From Lottia gigantea (lineage: Eukaryota > Mollusca > Gastropoda > Lottiidae), in assembly GCF_000327385.1 (NCBI RefSeq), contig NW_008706957.1:34535-98534 (forward strand): a stretch of DNA of 64,000 bases. The letters run 5' to 3'. The notes beneath the pieces were generated by a model that saw only the letters and a list, made by a program, of their open reading frames with translations, did no database searches and was not told the origin of the DNA. A program made the translations under genes and the position numbers. This document shows positions 36,701-51,700 of this stretch, piece after piece; the first letter of the stretch is position 1; every line of letters begins with the position of its first letter.

Positions 36701-39700
36701 TAATCATTGAGGCATTTAGTATAAGGTTTTATAAGAGATACTCTCTCATAGAAGCACTGGCCTAGGTTACAAGTAGGGACTTTATCTGACTGTCTGAAAC
36801 ATCTGCCGTTATTCGAGGTTATGATAGCTATTTTGACAGTTATTGACCAGAGTAGAGTCAGAAAAACTAAGCCCTGTTGTATGGAGATTTTCCACACTTC
36901 CAAATGAATGAATTCCCTTGACCTTAATCAACTAGACCTATTTAATTTGTCTACATTACACTATTTTTATGCATCATTTAACCATAGTTAGTTTTTGAAG
37001 GTTTTTTAACATTAAGTAGGCCTACTTGTAGTCTGGTAGGCCTACAATTGTCTAATTAATGAATTAATGGTAAGCTGAAGCAGAGCTCAATGCATTGCAA
37101 TTATCAAGATGACTGTATTATACAAACATATTTCAAGTTATAATTCAGCTTACCCTGTCATTGGATCCACCACTATATCTCTTGGTTGATCAAAATCTTT
37201 CCATAATAGAACTGTTCTCATTTTGCCATCTAAATTAGCTACTTCTATTCTATCATTCTCGGCATCTGTCCAGTATAGTTTATGATTTGCCCAATCTAGA
37301 GCCAGACCAGCTGGTGTCTCTAAACTGCTACCTATTACAATCTATAAATAAACAAAAGACAAAGTGAAATGGATTGGTGTTTCACTATTTGCTCCTGATT
37401 GACCTATTGCAGTGTGCAATGGGAAAGACTTTAGCCCAATTACAGACAGGGGGAAACCTGGTAAGCCAGCAAACGACTCACTAATCTACAAAGGCTCCCG
37501 ATGACCTGTTCAAGGTCATAAGACTTTACCTACCTCCTGTTCTGAACCATCCCATTTAGCACGACCAATAACATCAGTTATAACATCAGTCCAGTAGATA
37601 TGGTCTGATTCACTGTCCCATTCTACACCTATAGATCTAGCTACATCAGATAATGGTATCACTACATCTGTTAAATCAGGAGTCTCTAATGTAACACGTC
37701 TAATATCAGTTTGAGTTGAAAATAACAAGAACGTGTTGATTTCTGAAATGATAGAAATACTTTTCTAGTTATCTCCCCCTACAAATAGCTCTTCAACTAT
37801 TCATGAAATTATTCTTACAAGATATTGAAACACAGAAGTGCTCCTGTGTTGTCAAAGTAAAACAAATCGAAAGGATTTTGGCAGAAGTTTATATTTCCTA
37901 ATATTTTTACATTGATGTAATAAGAATGGAAACAGCAGCCGTTGCTAGGAATGCTGGGGCTTGACTTTGTACCAAAATGGTGCATGTGGGGCCTGTCGAC
38001 CTAGAGCAACACAGTTCTATCGCCTAGGGGCACTCTTCCATGAAAATTTGAATATTAGAAGCCCAGATACTCATTTATAATGATTTAGAGTCGCCAAACA
38101 CCATCTTTTTGGACACTAAAACTGAAGACTGAACTGAAACTTGCTCAGACTTTAACTTCACTTTCTGGGGCCAAGTCCCAATTGTTTCATTTAATTGTAC
38201 TAGAGCTAAGTGTCAGATAATGAATCATAAAAAGGGAAACAGAGCAGGGGAAACAGAGCAAGAATGGGTTGAACATTAGATAAAATGGCGACAGTGTCAA
38301 TTAAAATTATACAGTTACTTACTAGATGTACATATTTTATCATTATCAGTCAAATGTAAACCAGTTGGACAGGCACAACTATAATGTCTTTCATTTGGTA
38401 AACAAAGATGGCTGCAACCACCATTATCCAAACCACAATGGTTATCAGCTGAAATAGAATTTTTCTCAATGGTTGCTCTTAAAAAGTTCTAAAGTAGCTG
38501 GTTTTATAATAATGTCATTTTGCTATGCTATTTCTATTTAGGTTGTAACAACAATATAAAACTGAAATTACGAAAACACCGGCTGAGATGAGGATAAATA
38601 CTGTTGTATTACAAATCCTTTGCTATTAGCATTAAAATTAAAATTTACTTCCAATTTTTAAAGTGTCTTCATAGAGTATTGTCATCAAAACAAATACCAA
38701 AAGTGCACAAAGATAAATTAGGCAAAGAACCCAAATCATTGGCAAACATTATAGAAATTTTGGGTATCAACCGGGTATTCAACAATCCTAGTATCTGCTT
38801 ATGTCTTCAGTTACAAAACCTCATAACAGTCAACACAGCACTGAGACGAAATAAAGAAAAATGGAGCAGAAGTGAAAAACAAAATGGCCGCCATACTGTA
38901 CCTGGAGGTTGACGTTGTGGATGAAATGTGTGTATATCCATAGGAAAATGTAGTCTATTTCTTACTGTTTCTATATTATTACCATTAAATTTATTAGCTT
39001 TATTGATACTCTTGGTATGCCAATCAGTCCAATATAGCTCATCTTCAAATAGGGTCAGAGCAAATGGGTGTGGTAAACCTGCAACAGAAGAAAAATATGT
39101 TGGCCATTATTTATTTATAGGTATATAAGCCTATCATAGAAATGGTATGGTAACAAGGGAAAATGAAATGATGTCTATTTACCGCCTAATCTCCTGATTG
39201 GTATAATGAAGAATTTTTTACAGGGGAAGCAATCCATTCTACGAGCCTGCAAGTTTCTTTCTTTTTGATCATAGATTTTAAAAAAATTTGTATCAAAAAA
39301 TACAAATTTAATCATAAATAGAAATCTGACACTATCCAAAGAGAAATCAATGAGTCAAGGTCCACAAGCCTACAAAATCAACTAGGAAGACCTGAAATGA
39401 ATCCACAGCCATTTTTGATCATTCAGATGATTCACTATCATTCCCAAATTTTAAGTTTTTTCATCAAAGAGCATACATGTAATTAAAAAGTAGGAAATCA
39501 TCTTTGAAATTGGATGGTTTATTTACCTTGATTAATGACAGTTCGTCTATGTGAACCATCTAAGTCAGCACATTCTATCACATGATGTTTGGCGTCTGCC
39601 CAGTATATTCTTTCTGCAGCATAATCCATAGTTAAACCATTTGGCCAGAAGAGAGAGGTGTTGGCTATAGCTAATCTCCTGCTACCATCCATTGAACCTC

Positions 39701-42700
39701 TCTCTATCTTAGGTACAGTACCCCAATCAGTCCAAAATATCCATCTACAATACACAAATGATATGGTTTCATAACCATTCAACAATGGCTACTAATGCTT
39801 GTCTAATATTAAGGAAGGTCATTTCTAGTGTCCATGGCAAATGAGTTGACTGGAATAATCCAGAAAGTTTATTCATTTAAGTTCTTCAAGCTAACAAATA
39901 TTCTCAATCTAAAGACAGCTAGGATGACAAATATATATATACTTCCTGGCTCAATCCTCTTGACATTGAGTTTCCTTGGATTATTCTATACCTATTTAAA
40001 CCTGCATCAACTGAATCAATTGAGGGAGATCACTCCTTTACAGTAATTCAAATCATCAAATCAAAGCAAATCAATTTACCCTTTATGTGGATAAGCTGCA
40101 ATAGCTCGAGGTTTTTCCAGATCTGTCCAATATAGTACTTTACGGTAACCACCATCTAAATTAGCTACCTCAATACGTGATGTACCAGCATCAGTCCAAA
40201 ATAACTTATCATGTATCCAATCTACAGCTAGTCCTCCTGAAATACAAGGTAACAAAATTCAAGTTTGTGCAAGTAAACATCTATTTAGGAGTTTTAGCAT
40301 GGGGATATACTCAACCACAATTCACAGTAACCTGGACTATTTATTGGCTGTTTTAATTACAATTAAGGCCTGTAACATTTTGCAAAATTTAAATCCAAAA
40401 CACATTACAAAATTGATATCCCACAGATCATCCGATGAATTCACGAAAAAAATCATTAAATGCTGTTATCCCCAATGATTAGTAAAGACTACTTTTTTTG
40501 TTAAATTATAGGCATCATCAAAATTCAGAAAAATTCTTATAAAGCTGAAACAAGCTTAATATTTGATATATAAATAAACAACTACAGTGACTGGACAATA
40601 AAGAAACTCTTACCAGGGTTATCTAAGCCACCATGGATAATTTCAATGACTTCACTACCATTTAAATAAGCTCTTTTAATAGTGTCAAGAGTAACATCTG
40701 ACCAAAATACTAAACCTTTCTCATGATGGAAATCTAAAGCTATAGCATCACGTAAACCTTTCAATATTGAGGTGTATTCTGATTGGTCAGTTGTAACACG
40801 TCTGATATCCACACGATTAGCGAATATCAAATACGCTTCACCTCCTAGAAAATATAAACAATATTATAGGTTACATATATACAATAAAATACTATTTTTA
40901 CTGTTAAAATAGTAATCAATACAACAATTGATATAGAAATATTAAAACAGACCTTGAAACATTTTGTTACTCAAAGTTTCACGCTATGCGATCTTCAGAC
41001 TGACCTATTTCAGCCTACTTCTCTACTGAAGTTGGACTAGTAGATTAGATTAAAAATATTTTTGTAGCTATTGGTCTATGATTCCAATGTCAAAAGTGTG
41101 CATTTAATGTCCTAATTGTTTCCATCCATGAAGACTTATTTCAGATCTGTATAATCAAAAGAACTTAGGGGTTCATTTTGAAAAACAGAAGCAAAATGGT
41201 TGGGCAAAAAGAAAACTCGTTTGTTAATTCACCAATCCACATGTGACATGCAAGGGGGTGAGAGCCAACATAACAACAGATTCAATGAGATCATATAGAA
41301 CTTACCTAAAGCTTTACAACTCCTACCATCCTGTTTTAATACATAGCCTTTAACACATTCACATTTAAAGGTACCTATTGTATTATAACATTTCTGACTA
41401 CATGATGAATCAAACTCACATTCATCAACATCTACAAAATAATAGATATATTCATCTTAATTACACAAAACCAACATCTAGATGTACACCAATTTCACAA
41501 TGTCAATCTAATACAAACTTCATCTTTTACCTTGACTGCATTAGCTACTATTCTTGTATCATGGAATGCAGCAATTTGATTTGATTGTACGCCAGCAAAT
41601 ACAACCAATCAGAACTTTCGACAGATTGTCAACATCACTGCTTTTTGTTTTGGCTGTTTTCGCTAGCGTACAATCCCACTAAATCTGTGATAAAGAAAGT
41701 TGCTATTGAAGTCAAGGTATAGTTTGTAATAGCTTGACATTGTGAAGATGGATGTACAGCTGAGGTTGTACTTTTCATGAAGTTTAAGAAAATAATAGAA
41801 GACAAATGACACAGTTCTGTACGATATCACATACCTTTACAAGAGCGGCCATCATCCTGTAACTGGTAACCTAATTGACAAGTACAGATAGCACCAATAG
41901 GTGATTCTGTACAGTGATGTTGACATCCACCATTTACTTTATCACAAGATGCTGGTAAATCTACAATAGATATGAACACCATTAATATAAAACACCATTA
42001 ATATAAAACACCACCATTAATATAAAACACCATTAATATAAACACCCTCTTCAAAATGGTCAAGCTATTGTGTACAGTCTTTCTGTCAAAGGCTCTGATT
42101 GGCTGTAATCTCTGACATACAATCCAATCAAATAGCTGCATTTCGTGATGCAAGAAATGTGGCTAATGCAGTCAAGGTATAAAAGAAAGTTCGTAATAGC
42201 TTGACATTGTGAAGATGTATAAACACATCACTTATAACTTTATCACAAGATGATTGTGACAATAGATACACCTAAAGTGTATCACAAGATGGTTGTATCA
42301 CAATAGATACACCTAAAGTTTATCACGAGATGGTTGTATTACAATAGATACACGTAAAGTTTATCACGGGATGGTTGTATTACAATAGATACACCTAAAG
42401 TTTATCATGAGATGGTTGTATGACAATAGATACACTTAGGTGTATCACAAGATGATTGTATCACAATAGATACACCTAAAGTGTATCACAAGATGATTGT
42501 ATCAGGAGAGGGTGATCTTCTTACATGTATGTACTATTGAGCTCTGGTCAATCTGACAAAGCAACTAAGAATGAAAGATAAGCTTACTACAGAGTTTCTC
42601 ATCAGAACCATCTAGACATTCTGGTTTACCATTACACACTTTCTGTCTACCAATACATTTACCATCATCACATAGAAATTGACCTTTAGGACATTCTTTC

Positions 42701-45700
42701 TTTTCTACAAATACATACATTTATTATGGTATAATAACATCAACAATGAAACAAACTTAATCTATATCTGATAGAAGGGTAATGACTGAAGTCTAGATTT
42801 TACGAGTTGAGACTGCAAGAACAGTATATAACAACAAAATGTAGATATAACTAGATAGTCATTCAACAACAGTAAACATTTTGTAGTAACTAATTGCAAA
42901 ATATGCTTTATCACATAAGGTTTTTTCGCAATTAGTGACGTCAGCAAACAATTAATTTTAGTGGAACCACAGACATCTGACTGAAAGTTGGAATGGTGCA
43001 AATTGATGGTATCAGTGTCCACAATACACATACAAAATTTAGGAAACCTCATTACAATCCCTTTAAGATTTAGTGATCAACCCAAAGAAATTCATTGATT
43101 CACCCATGCTAGTTTTTACATTTTTTCAGATCTCCAGTTATAGAGACATTTCCTTCAACCATTCTAAGCTTTGTTAATTATTGCATAAAAGGTACTAATA
43201 TTTCAAGGTATTTTACTATTGGTTTTACTTACTGCAGTCAACTTCATCAGTATTATCAGTACAATCATCAGTACCGTCACATCTCCATGTATCTGGTATA
43301 CATACACCGGTAGAACATTCAAACTCTCCCTTCTTACATCCCTTCTTTACTATAATAATAATAATTATCATTATCTACCTACACTTTCAGATGGGGAGCC
43401 ACGGTGACTCAGTGAGTTAGACGTTTGCTCGCTAACCTGAAGGTCTAGGGTTCAATCCAGACATAGGTCGAAATGATACCTTCGGATTTTTCAAAATCGA
43501 AAAAGAGCAGGCTAATGCCGCTGTCCTGGCAAAATCATATTATAATTTCATTGTTTATAGGCCATCAAATATATAAGATTTCATTTTATAAGTTAAATTC
43601 CATCAGTGGGGACTTACCTTCAAGAAAATCAGGATATGTTACCATAAATAAATTTGTGACAGATTTGACAGAAAATTATAACAATCTGGCCGAAAATTAT
43701 ATGATTTATTTGATTTATTGATCAGGGCTATTATCTTTCTTTTATTTTTCAGAAATTGTGTTAAGGGTATCAAGATGAATCAACCATTTTGATCAATCTG
43801 TATGGGGGATGGAACAGGCCATATCATAGTAGTTAAAGAAATAATTCATACCATCACATCCTTCTTCATCAGATCCATCTTCACAATCAAAATCACCATC
43901 ACACCGCCATTTTTTATTAATACACACACCAGATGTACAGTTAAATTCTCCATCATGACATAGATTAGAACCTATACAGATAAATTAACGGACTGATTAA
44001 ACCATTATCAGGCAGAACAAAAAATCTGGCGCCAGGTCTTGAAAAATCTTGAGATTAGGATAAAAAAAATCCAAAATCTTTTCATGAATTTATGTTCTTT
44101 TTCTAAATGTAAGTCTTAAGCTATTAATTAATTCTAGATTATTATATCATTCTGTTATATATCACAGGAAAGATTTACAAATCTATGTGACAATGTCTAC
44201 TAAGGAAGGAATACCAACGGTAGAATCTAAAATTTCAATCAGTGATTCATTAGGGTGGGGCACAAGAACGGTCTTGGTTGCCGATTTTTGTCGACGACTA
44301 GTCTTGTGAAATGTTTCACCGACCTGCTGTCGGCACATAATGAGACAAAATTCTCCAGTTTTGCATACTTATATTTCAAGACCATCATTCTGGATGGAAG
44401 TTCACACATCAATCACTGAGTAGGTCTACCAAAGTATCAATTTTCTTTTCAAACCAAATATTTCTCAGAAGTTAGTAGAAAATTTGTCAATCATTGCAAA
44501 AACATTCACAACAATTTTTTCCCAGATCTTCAAGTACACATTAATTTTTTTCCTCTTGAACAACCAGGCTCCACATTTTTCAAACTAATCTGCATTGTAT
44601 AAACAAGGCAAAAAAGCAGACGGTGAAAATGATTTATCAGTGCAGCAGATTTTCAATGACAACAAGTGTACTCACCGCAGTCTATTTCATCTTCCCAATC
44701 TCCACAATCATTGACACTATCACATTTATATCTATTCTTTAAACATAAACCATTTTTACTACATCGAAATTCATTCTTTCGACATGCCATACGATTCTTG
44801 TCTAAAAACAAAACAGTTATTTATTGAGTCCATTTAGTACTTTGTATGTAACGGTACATGAATCAAGTTAGTTTGCTCTGTCAAAGGAACCATGAGTTTA
44901 TTAAAACCTATCCTTTGATCTACTAAAAATTTATTTAATACGAAAATCAAAATAAATACAGCGAAATCATAAATTTTGAGGGGACTCAATTTAATTTTTG
45001 TTGATTGGCATGTTCAGGTCACGAATTTAGAAAAATTAAGAATATTCAGAATTTCATAGTATTACAGGATAGAAATTCTGCAGAGTATTCATTTCAATTC
45101 CTTTCTCATATTATATTTAACACACTATTTAAATTGAATATTGACATCAGTCTAAAGGAGATTTTAAGGAAAGCTTCACCATTTTCGAGAGTGGATTTGG
45201 GTCTTGATTTTTTGTAAATTGTTTTCATATAATACTAGAAATGTACGAAATCATATAATTCCTTAAATATCTCAAACTAGGAATTTTACTTTCTTTTTCT
45301 ATATATTATAGAGACTAAAGAAAAGACTTTTTATTTCAAATGCAGATAATTCTGGACACACATGGATTTGAAGACTAAAAATTCAATGGTGAGCTTTGAA
45401 CACTGTTACTGATTATCTTAGCTAGAAAATTCCCATTTCTGAGATTAAGGTAGGATTAATTGAGCGGCAAATCTGTATCTTTAAAGATACAGGTGCACCA
45501 TTTTGGGTGGTTGATTTAAGCTTTGAATATATGTAAATAGTCTTCAGAAGTAATAGAAATGGACGAAAATTGCATAATTCCCTCAATGATATCTCAAGCA
45601 AATCTGTCCCTTTAAGACATGAATATCAGCTTGGTAAATCAAGAGTAACACATTATATCCTAGTTACATAATATCAAAATAACACTATCTATTCATGACC

Positions 45701-48700
45701 AATTTAGCATATAAAATTTCATTTCCATTGCGTATCTACACTTGCATTAAGTTAAAAACATTACTTGGTTTTTATTTCAAAACAGCTGCAATTTGACAAA
45801 CCACATGAACTGAATCAAGTAATATTATAGTTTGAGTCAACTAAATTAAATGAATTGTAAAATTCATGCTGTTCTAGATTACATTACAACTTGTAATATA
45901 TTTTAGTAAATTATGACTCCTATCTAATAATTTTAGAATGGACACACACTATATCAGTGTATACTCCAACTCTGATTTTAGAATGGACACACACTAGATC
46001 AGTGTATACTCCAACTCTAATTTTAGAATGGACACACACTAGATCAGTGTATACTCCAACTCTGATTTTAGAATGGACACACACTAGATCAGTGTATACT
46101 CCAACTCTAATTTTAGAATGGATACACACTAGATCAGTGTATACTCCAACTCTGATTTTAGAATGGACACACACTATATCAGTGTATATTCCAACTCTAA
46201 TTTTAGAATGGATACACACTAGATCAGTGTATACTCCAACTCTAATTTTAGAATGGACACACACTATATCAGTGTATACTCCAACTCTAATTTTAGAATG
46301 GATACACACTAGATCAGTGTATACTCCAACTCTAATTTTAGAATGGACACACACTAGATCAGTGTATACTCCAACTCTAATTTTAGAATGGACACACACT
46401 AGATCAGTGTATATTCCAACTCTGATTTTAGAATGGACACACACTATATCAGTGTATACTCCAACTCTGATTTTAGAATGGATACACACTATATCAGTGT
46501 ATATTCCAACTCTGATTTTAGAATGGACACACACTAGATCAGTGTATATTCCAACTCTGATTTTAGAATGGACACACACTATATCAGTGTATACTCCAAC
46601 TCTGATTTTAGAATGGATACACACTATATCAGTGTATATTCCAACTCTAATTTTAGAATGGATACACACTAGATCAGTGTATATTCCAACTCTAATTTTA
46701 GAATGGATACACACTAGATCAGCGTATATTCCAACTCTGATTTTAGAATGGATACACACTAGATCAGTGTATACTCCAACTCTTATTTTAGAATGGATAC
46801 ACACTAGATCAGTGTATATTCCAACTCTAATTTTAGAATGGATACACACTAAATCAGCGTATATTCCAACTCTAATTTTAGAATGGACACACACTATATC
46901 AGTGTATACTCCAACTCTTAATTTTAGAATGGATACACACTATATCAATGTATACTCCAACTCTAATTTTAGAATGGACACACACTAGATCAGTGTATAT
47001 TCCAACTCTGATTTTAGAATGGACACACACTATATCAGTGTATATTCCAACTCTGATTTTAGAATGGACACACACTAGATCAGTGTATATTCCAACTCTA
47101 ATTTTAGAATGGACACACACTAGATCAGCGTATACTCCAACTCTTATTTTAGAATGGACACACACTAGATCAGTGTATATTCCAACTCTAATTTTAGAAT
47201 GGACACACACTAGATCAGCGTATATTCCAACTCTGATTTTGATACTATTTTCTATCATTTAAAATAATATGTTACTGCTTACTTCATAGAACAGAGAAGT
47301 AAAAAATATTGACAACTTACCACAATTCTTTTCATCACTAAAATCTCCACAGTCAGGATCTTTATCACAAACCCATTCTGACATTATACACAACCCATTA
47401 TCACACTCAAACTCATTCTTATCACATGGTCTATGAGCTGAAATTATAAATTAAGCCATTATAACATTATACAAAACCCATTACCACACTCAAACTCATT
47501 CTAATCACATGGTCTATGAGCTGAAATTATAAATAAACCCATTATAACATTATACACAACCCATTATCACACACAAACTCATTCTTATCACACAGTCTAT
47601 GAGCTGAAATTATAAATAAACCCATTATAACATTATACACAACCCATTATCACACAAAAACTCATTCTTATCACATGGTGTATGAGCTGAAATTATCAAT
47701 TAACCAATTATAACATTATCATATTCCAATTGGCTGATGACTTCAAAATATCTGTATATGTGTAAATGGTGATTGCATGAAACAACATTGATGCTTTAAC
47801 TTTTAACTGCGCATATTTATTTTAAAATAACAGACAATACTCAGTTTAAACTAGAGCTCTTTGAGCATGTATAATAAATAATAAGATATATCCCTTTAAT
47901 CCTACACAGCATGAAAATAAAAAAAATTGTTGTTTTGGATATCAGGTTTTCTGAACGTTAGTACTTGATTTATCTATTATTACCACTGAGTATAAAAAAA
48001 ATCAATTTCAGTAAAGAAATAATGTAATAAGTTTCTGTAATCTCTGATGTTTTTCTAGTCACTTGTATTTGGATCAAGTTTGTTTTTTTAAGAGTCTGTT
48101 CAAGAAGAAATGTTGCCAGTAATTTCCTGATATTACAATAATCTTTCATTTCACACGAACTCATATCAATTTTCTTGTTTTTCTGTTTCCATTCAGTCTA
48201 TTGATATAGAATGAAATTGGCTCCAAGTCATGCAGAATCTTCGTAGCACAAGATGGAATTTCAAAATGACATGAATTGATATTAGTTTTCCGTCCTACTT
48301 TTCTGCACCTACTTGAGCTAATGAAGAGGGATGACACTGTGCAGTTTGCAAAAATGTGAGTGAAATTTTGTCAGGACAGTAGCATTAGACTACTATTTTT
48401 CAATTTCCAACTGTCAAGGGATCTTTAACGTTCACAGCCTGTAGAGCACAAGGCCTAGGATTATGGCCCTTTTCGAACAACTAGATGCTTTTTTCATGAC
48501 CTTCTCTTAGACTTGCATCACTGACAGGGGGAAACCGGGTTAGAAGATCTGAAGCTATTATCAACCTACGACAGGATTGAACCCTGGACATTCAGGTTAG
48601 TTAGGCAAGCGTCTTATTCACTGAGTCTCCACAGCTCCTTATTGATAAGATGAAATTGAATAAAAGATAGCTTGCCAGACAAGGCAACCTATGTAGTAGC

Positions 48701-51700
48701 TCGACAAATCTGGCCTAAGTATTCCTCAGATGTGATATACCAATGTGATATCGGCACTTTTAGAATCAAAAATGTCACATTTTATGAGAGTTGCTCTGAT
48801 CCATTTTAAGATCGCTAGTCTTCAGAATTTTCACCAAGAGAAAAGACAAATTTAGCATAACCTTTAAAATCTTTACAAAGCTGAACCATTAATGTGTTGA
48901 TTAAAACATTACCAGATGTTCTACAATATCCCTGTTCCCCACACAGTACCACAATACATTCGCAGGGTAGGCATTTCCCTTCATAACTTAAAGATAGGTT
49001 CCCTTATTTTCATTTATGAAAATGAAAATGCTAATACTTATATTAATAGAAAGTTGAGGTGTTCTAATGACTTGAAAACAGTTTGTCTCACAAGTCCATG
49101 ATTAATTCATAATTAGCTAAAATAAGAGAATTACCAGCAGAATTCCAATGAGTGACCAATCAAGAAAGGTCAAAAAGTCTTTTTTGTTTATCCAGACTGT
49201 ACATACAAGGACATTTATGACTGGTTAAAACTCTTAATTATATACAATAAGATATGATTAAAAATACATGATAATTCATTTAAAACACTAATTTATCAAA
49301 TAGTTTGCTTAATTTGACACTAAAAAATAAGGAAATCCATCTTTAAGCAGCTTTTTTATCATAACTAAACAATACTGGCAAATAAAGCTAAACCAAAAGT
49401 CTTACATTGGAAAAAAAAGTTAACCTATTTTTAATTTGAAAAACATTTTCTTAATTTTAGAAAAGGCATTTGAAATGAAAAAAAAAGTTAACCTACATTT
49501 AACTTGCAAAAAATATTGTGAATTTTTGTGAAAAAAAAATATTTGAAATGAAAACAAATGATTTTAAAAACATCTGGTGACAAAAACTTCAGTAATTTGA
49601 AAAGTTTTCTTTTTGAATAAAAAATAATGCAGACTTAATGTATTTTGCAGATTCTTCTTTGTAAGGACTGTCATGTATATAAATTGTTTTATGTGAGGTT
49701 AAAACAATTAATTTCCGAGCTTAGTCACGATTTTGTTTAGCTTTTTTTAAAGGGACAGAAATGCCATTTTAGGGGGTTGATTTGAATGTTTATATATGTA
49801 AATAGTCTACAGAAGTATTAGAAATGTAAGAAAATCACATAATTCCTTCAAAAATATCTCAAACTAGGAATTTCCTTTCCTTTTTCTATAGATGTATTTC
49901 CTATATATGGCACTGTCTCTTGAAAAGACACCTCGTCTTTATAACTTTCAAAAGCTGATAATTCTGAACACACATGGATTTGAAGGCTCAATTTTTTATG
50001 GTGAGCTGTGAGTGCTATTATTGGATGGCATAACTGAAAAATTCTGATTCTTAGACTGGGTCTAATGGCCAGTTTATGGAATGGGGTTGCTACCTGAAAG
50101 ATAGCTTGCGAGTCAAGGTAACATACACCCACTGGCAGCTGTCAGAAATAATAAAACAGTCTATAGTGACTAAAGTACAGATTTTCTCATATAAAAGAAA
50201 TTTTATTAGTTTAAATTCAATGATATATATATTTCTTGGCCTGTAGAGTGAGCACGTGTTGCACAATATAGCTAATAGAGTGAAAAGTCAAGTCAGACAC
50301 AATATTTCAGTGAATAGTTATCAGATTATCATGAAAATCGATAGGGATCATCTTCATAATAACACTGACACACAAAATCAAAATCAAAAGAATCTGTAAT
50401 GAATTGTAGCCTGTAGAGTGAGCACGAACCAAATGTGAACGGACAGTGTGGGCGTATAAAAAGGTTGTGAACCTCAGCTATAGGCCGGTGGAACCTGTAA
50501 TTACGGTAGTCATATAGCACAGATCTTGATGTTATTTAGAGGATGGACTATAGCTCAGTCAGTTAGAGTGTAAGAATCTTGATGTCATAGTCATATCAAA
50601 GATTAATTGTAAATACATATATTCTTTAAGGTTTTTCTGTGTTTTTAATCTTTTGTTACTTTGTATATAATTTGTAGTTTAGTGGGACCTAATTTTAAGA
50701 CAATTTCATTTTGTTATTTTGTGGTCAATTGTAATCTAACGTCACTTATACTAAGGTCCTTCATCTGCCCTACTTTCCAACCAATCAGAATCACTTTTAC
50801 AAGCGAATATCAGTAGTCTCGAATAACTCATATCACTCTATTTTAGGTTTCACTATCCCACAATTCTTTGTCAATATTTAGATACAGATTCTGCATGTTG
50901 CGAGTGATTGGTTGAAAAAAACGTCAACAGTACATGACCTTGGTATAAATCTTTTTACATTACGATGGAGACCGAAAACAAAAATAATGAAACAATATTC
51001 TAATCTAATTTTAATTAGATTGCTTTATATCAAGCTCAAACAAACAATAAGGCATTATGGTTCAGCTTCATACCAGACAACATAAAGTACGGCATATTGG
51101 TACTTTAATCAATCTAATAAATGGCCAAGAAATTGTAATAAGTACCAAGTCTCTAAGGTAAGAAATAAATAATTGAGAAGTTACCATGAACATCATCTTC
51201 TTTCCACTAAATGTAAATAAGCAAACTCATTGGATCTTTGGAGAAACAAATTCAAGACCTCATTTGCACGAATCCATCATTTGCATTTCNNNNNNNNNNN
51301 NNNNNNNNNNNNNNNNNNNNNNNNNNNNNNNNNNNNNNNNNNNNNNNNNNNNNNNNNNNNNNNNNNNNNNNNNNNNNNNNNNNNNNNNNNNNNNNNNNNN
51401 NNNNNNNNNNNNNNNNNNNNNNNNNNNNNNNNNNNNNNNNNNNNNNNNNNNNNNNNNNNNNNNNNNNNNNNNNNNNNNNNNNNNNNNNNNNNNNNNNNNN
51501 NNNNNNNNNNNNNTTTCAGTACAAATTATGATTTTTGTTTACAAATGTCAATTTTCAATGACAAATGTTGAATTAAGTGTGCAAATTAAGAGATAAGAAT
51601 TTAGAATTAAGAATTAAGAATTAAGAAATAACAATGAAGAACATTAAAAAAAAGGCCATTCCACCTTCCATATTGGTAGGTACAGATAATCCAGGAAAGA

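Noticed and set aside
38604-38912. Plus-strand open frame of 102 codons
   Set aside because: Lies in an intron opposite the receptor gene, with no recognisable domain or conserved pattern.
41490-42222. Conserved TTGATTGGATTGTACGCCAG sequence as a regulatory element
   Set aside because: It recurs in three inverted-end short elements, so it is transposon sequence and not a locus-specific regulator.
45957-46988. Long open frame of about 343 codons on the plus strand, and its mirror on the minus strand
   Set aside because: Both are the 45-bp minisatellite read through in a frame without stops. No gene signals, and the array is intronic.
50536-50590. tRNA gene suggested by TATAGCTCAGTCAGTTAGAG
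   Set aside because: Only an A-box-like phrase; no B box or cloverleaf partner follows. Probably a SINE scrap.
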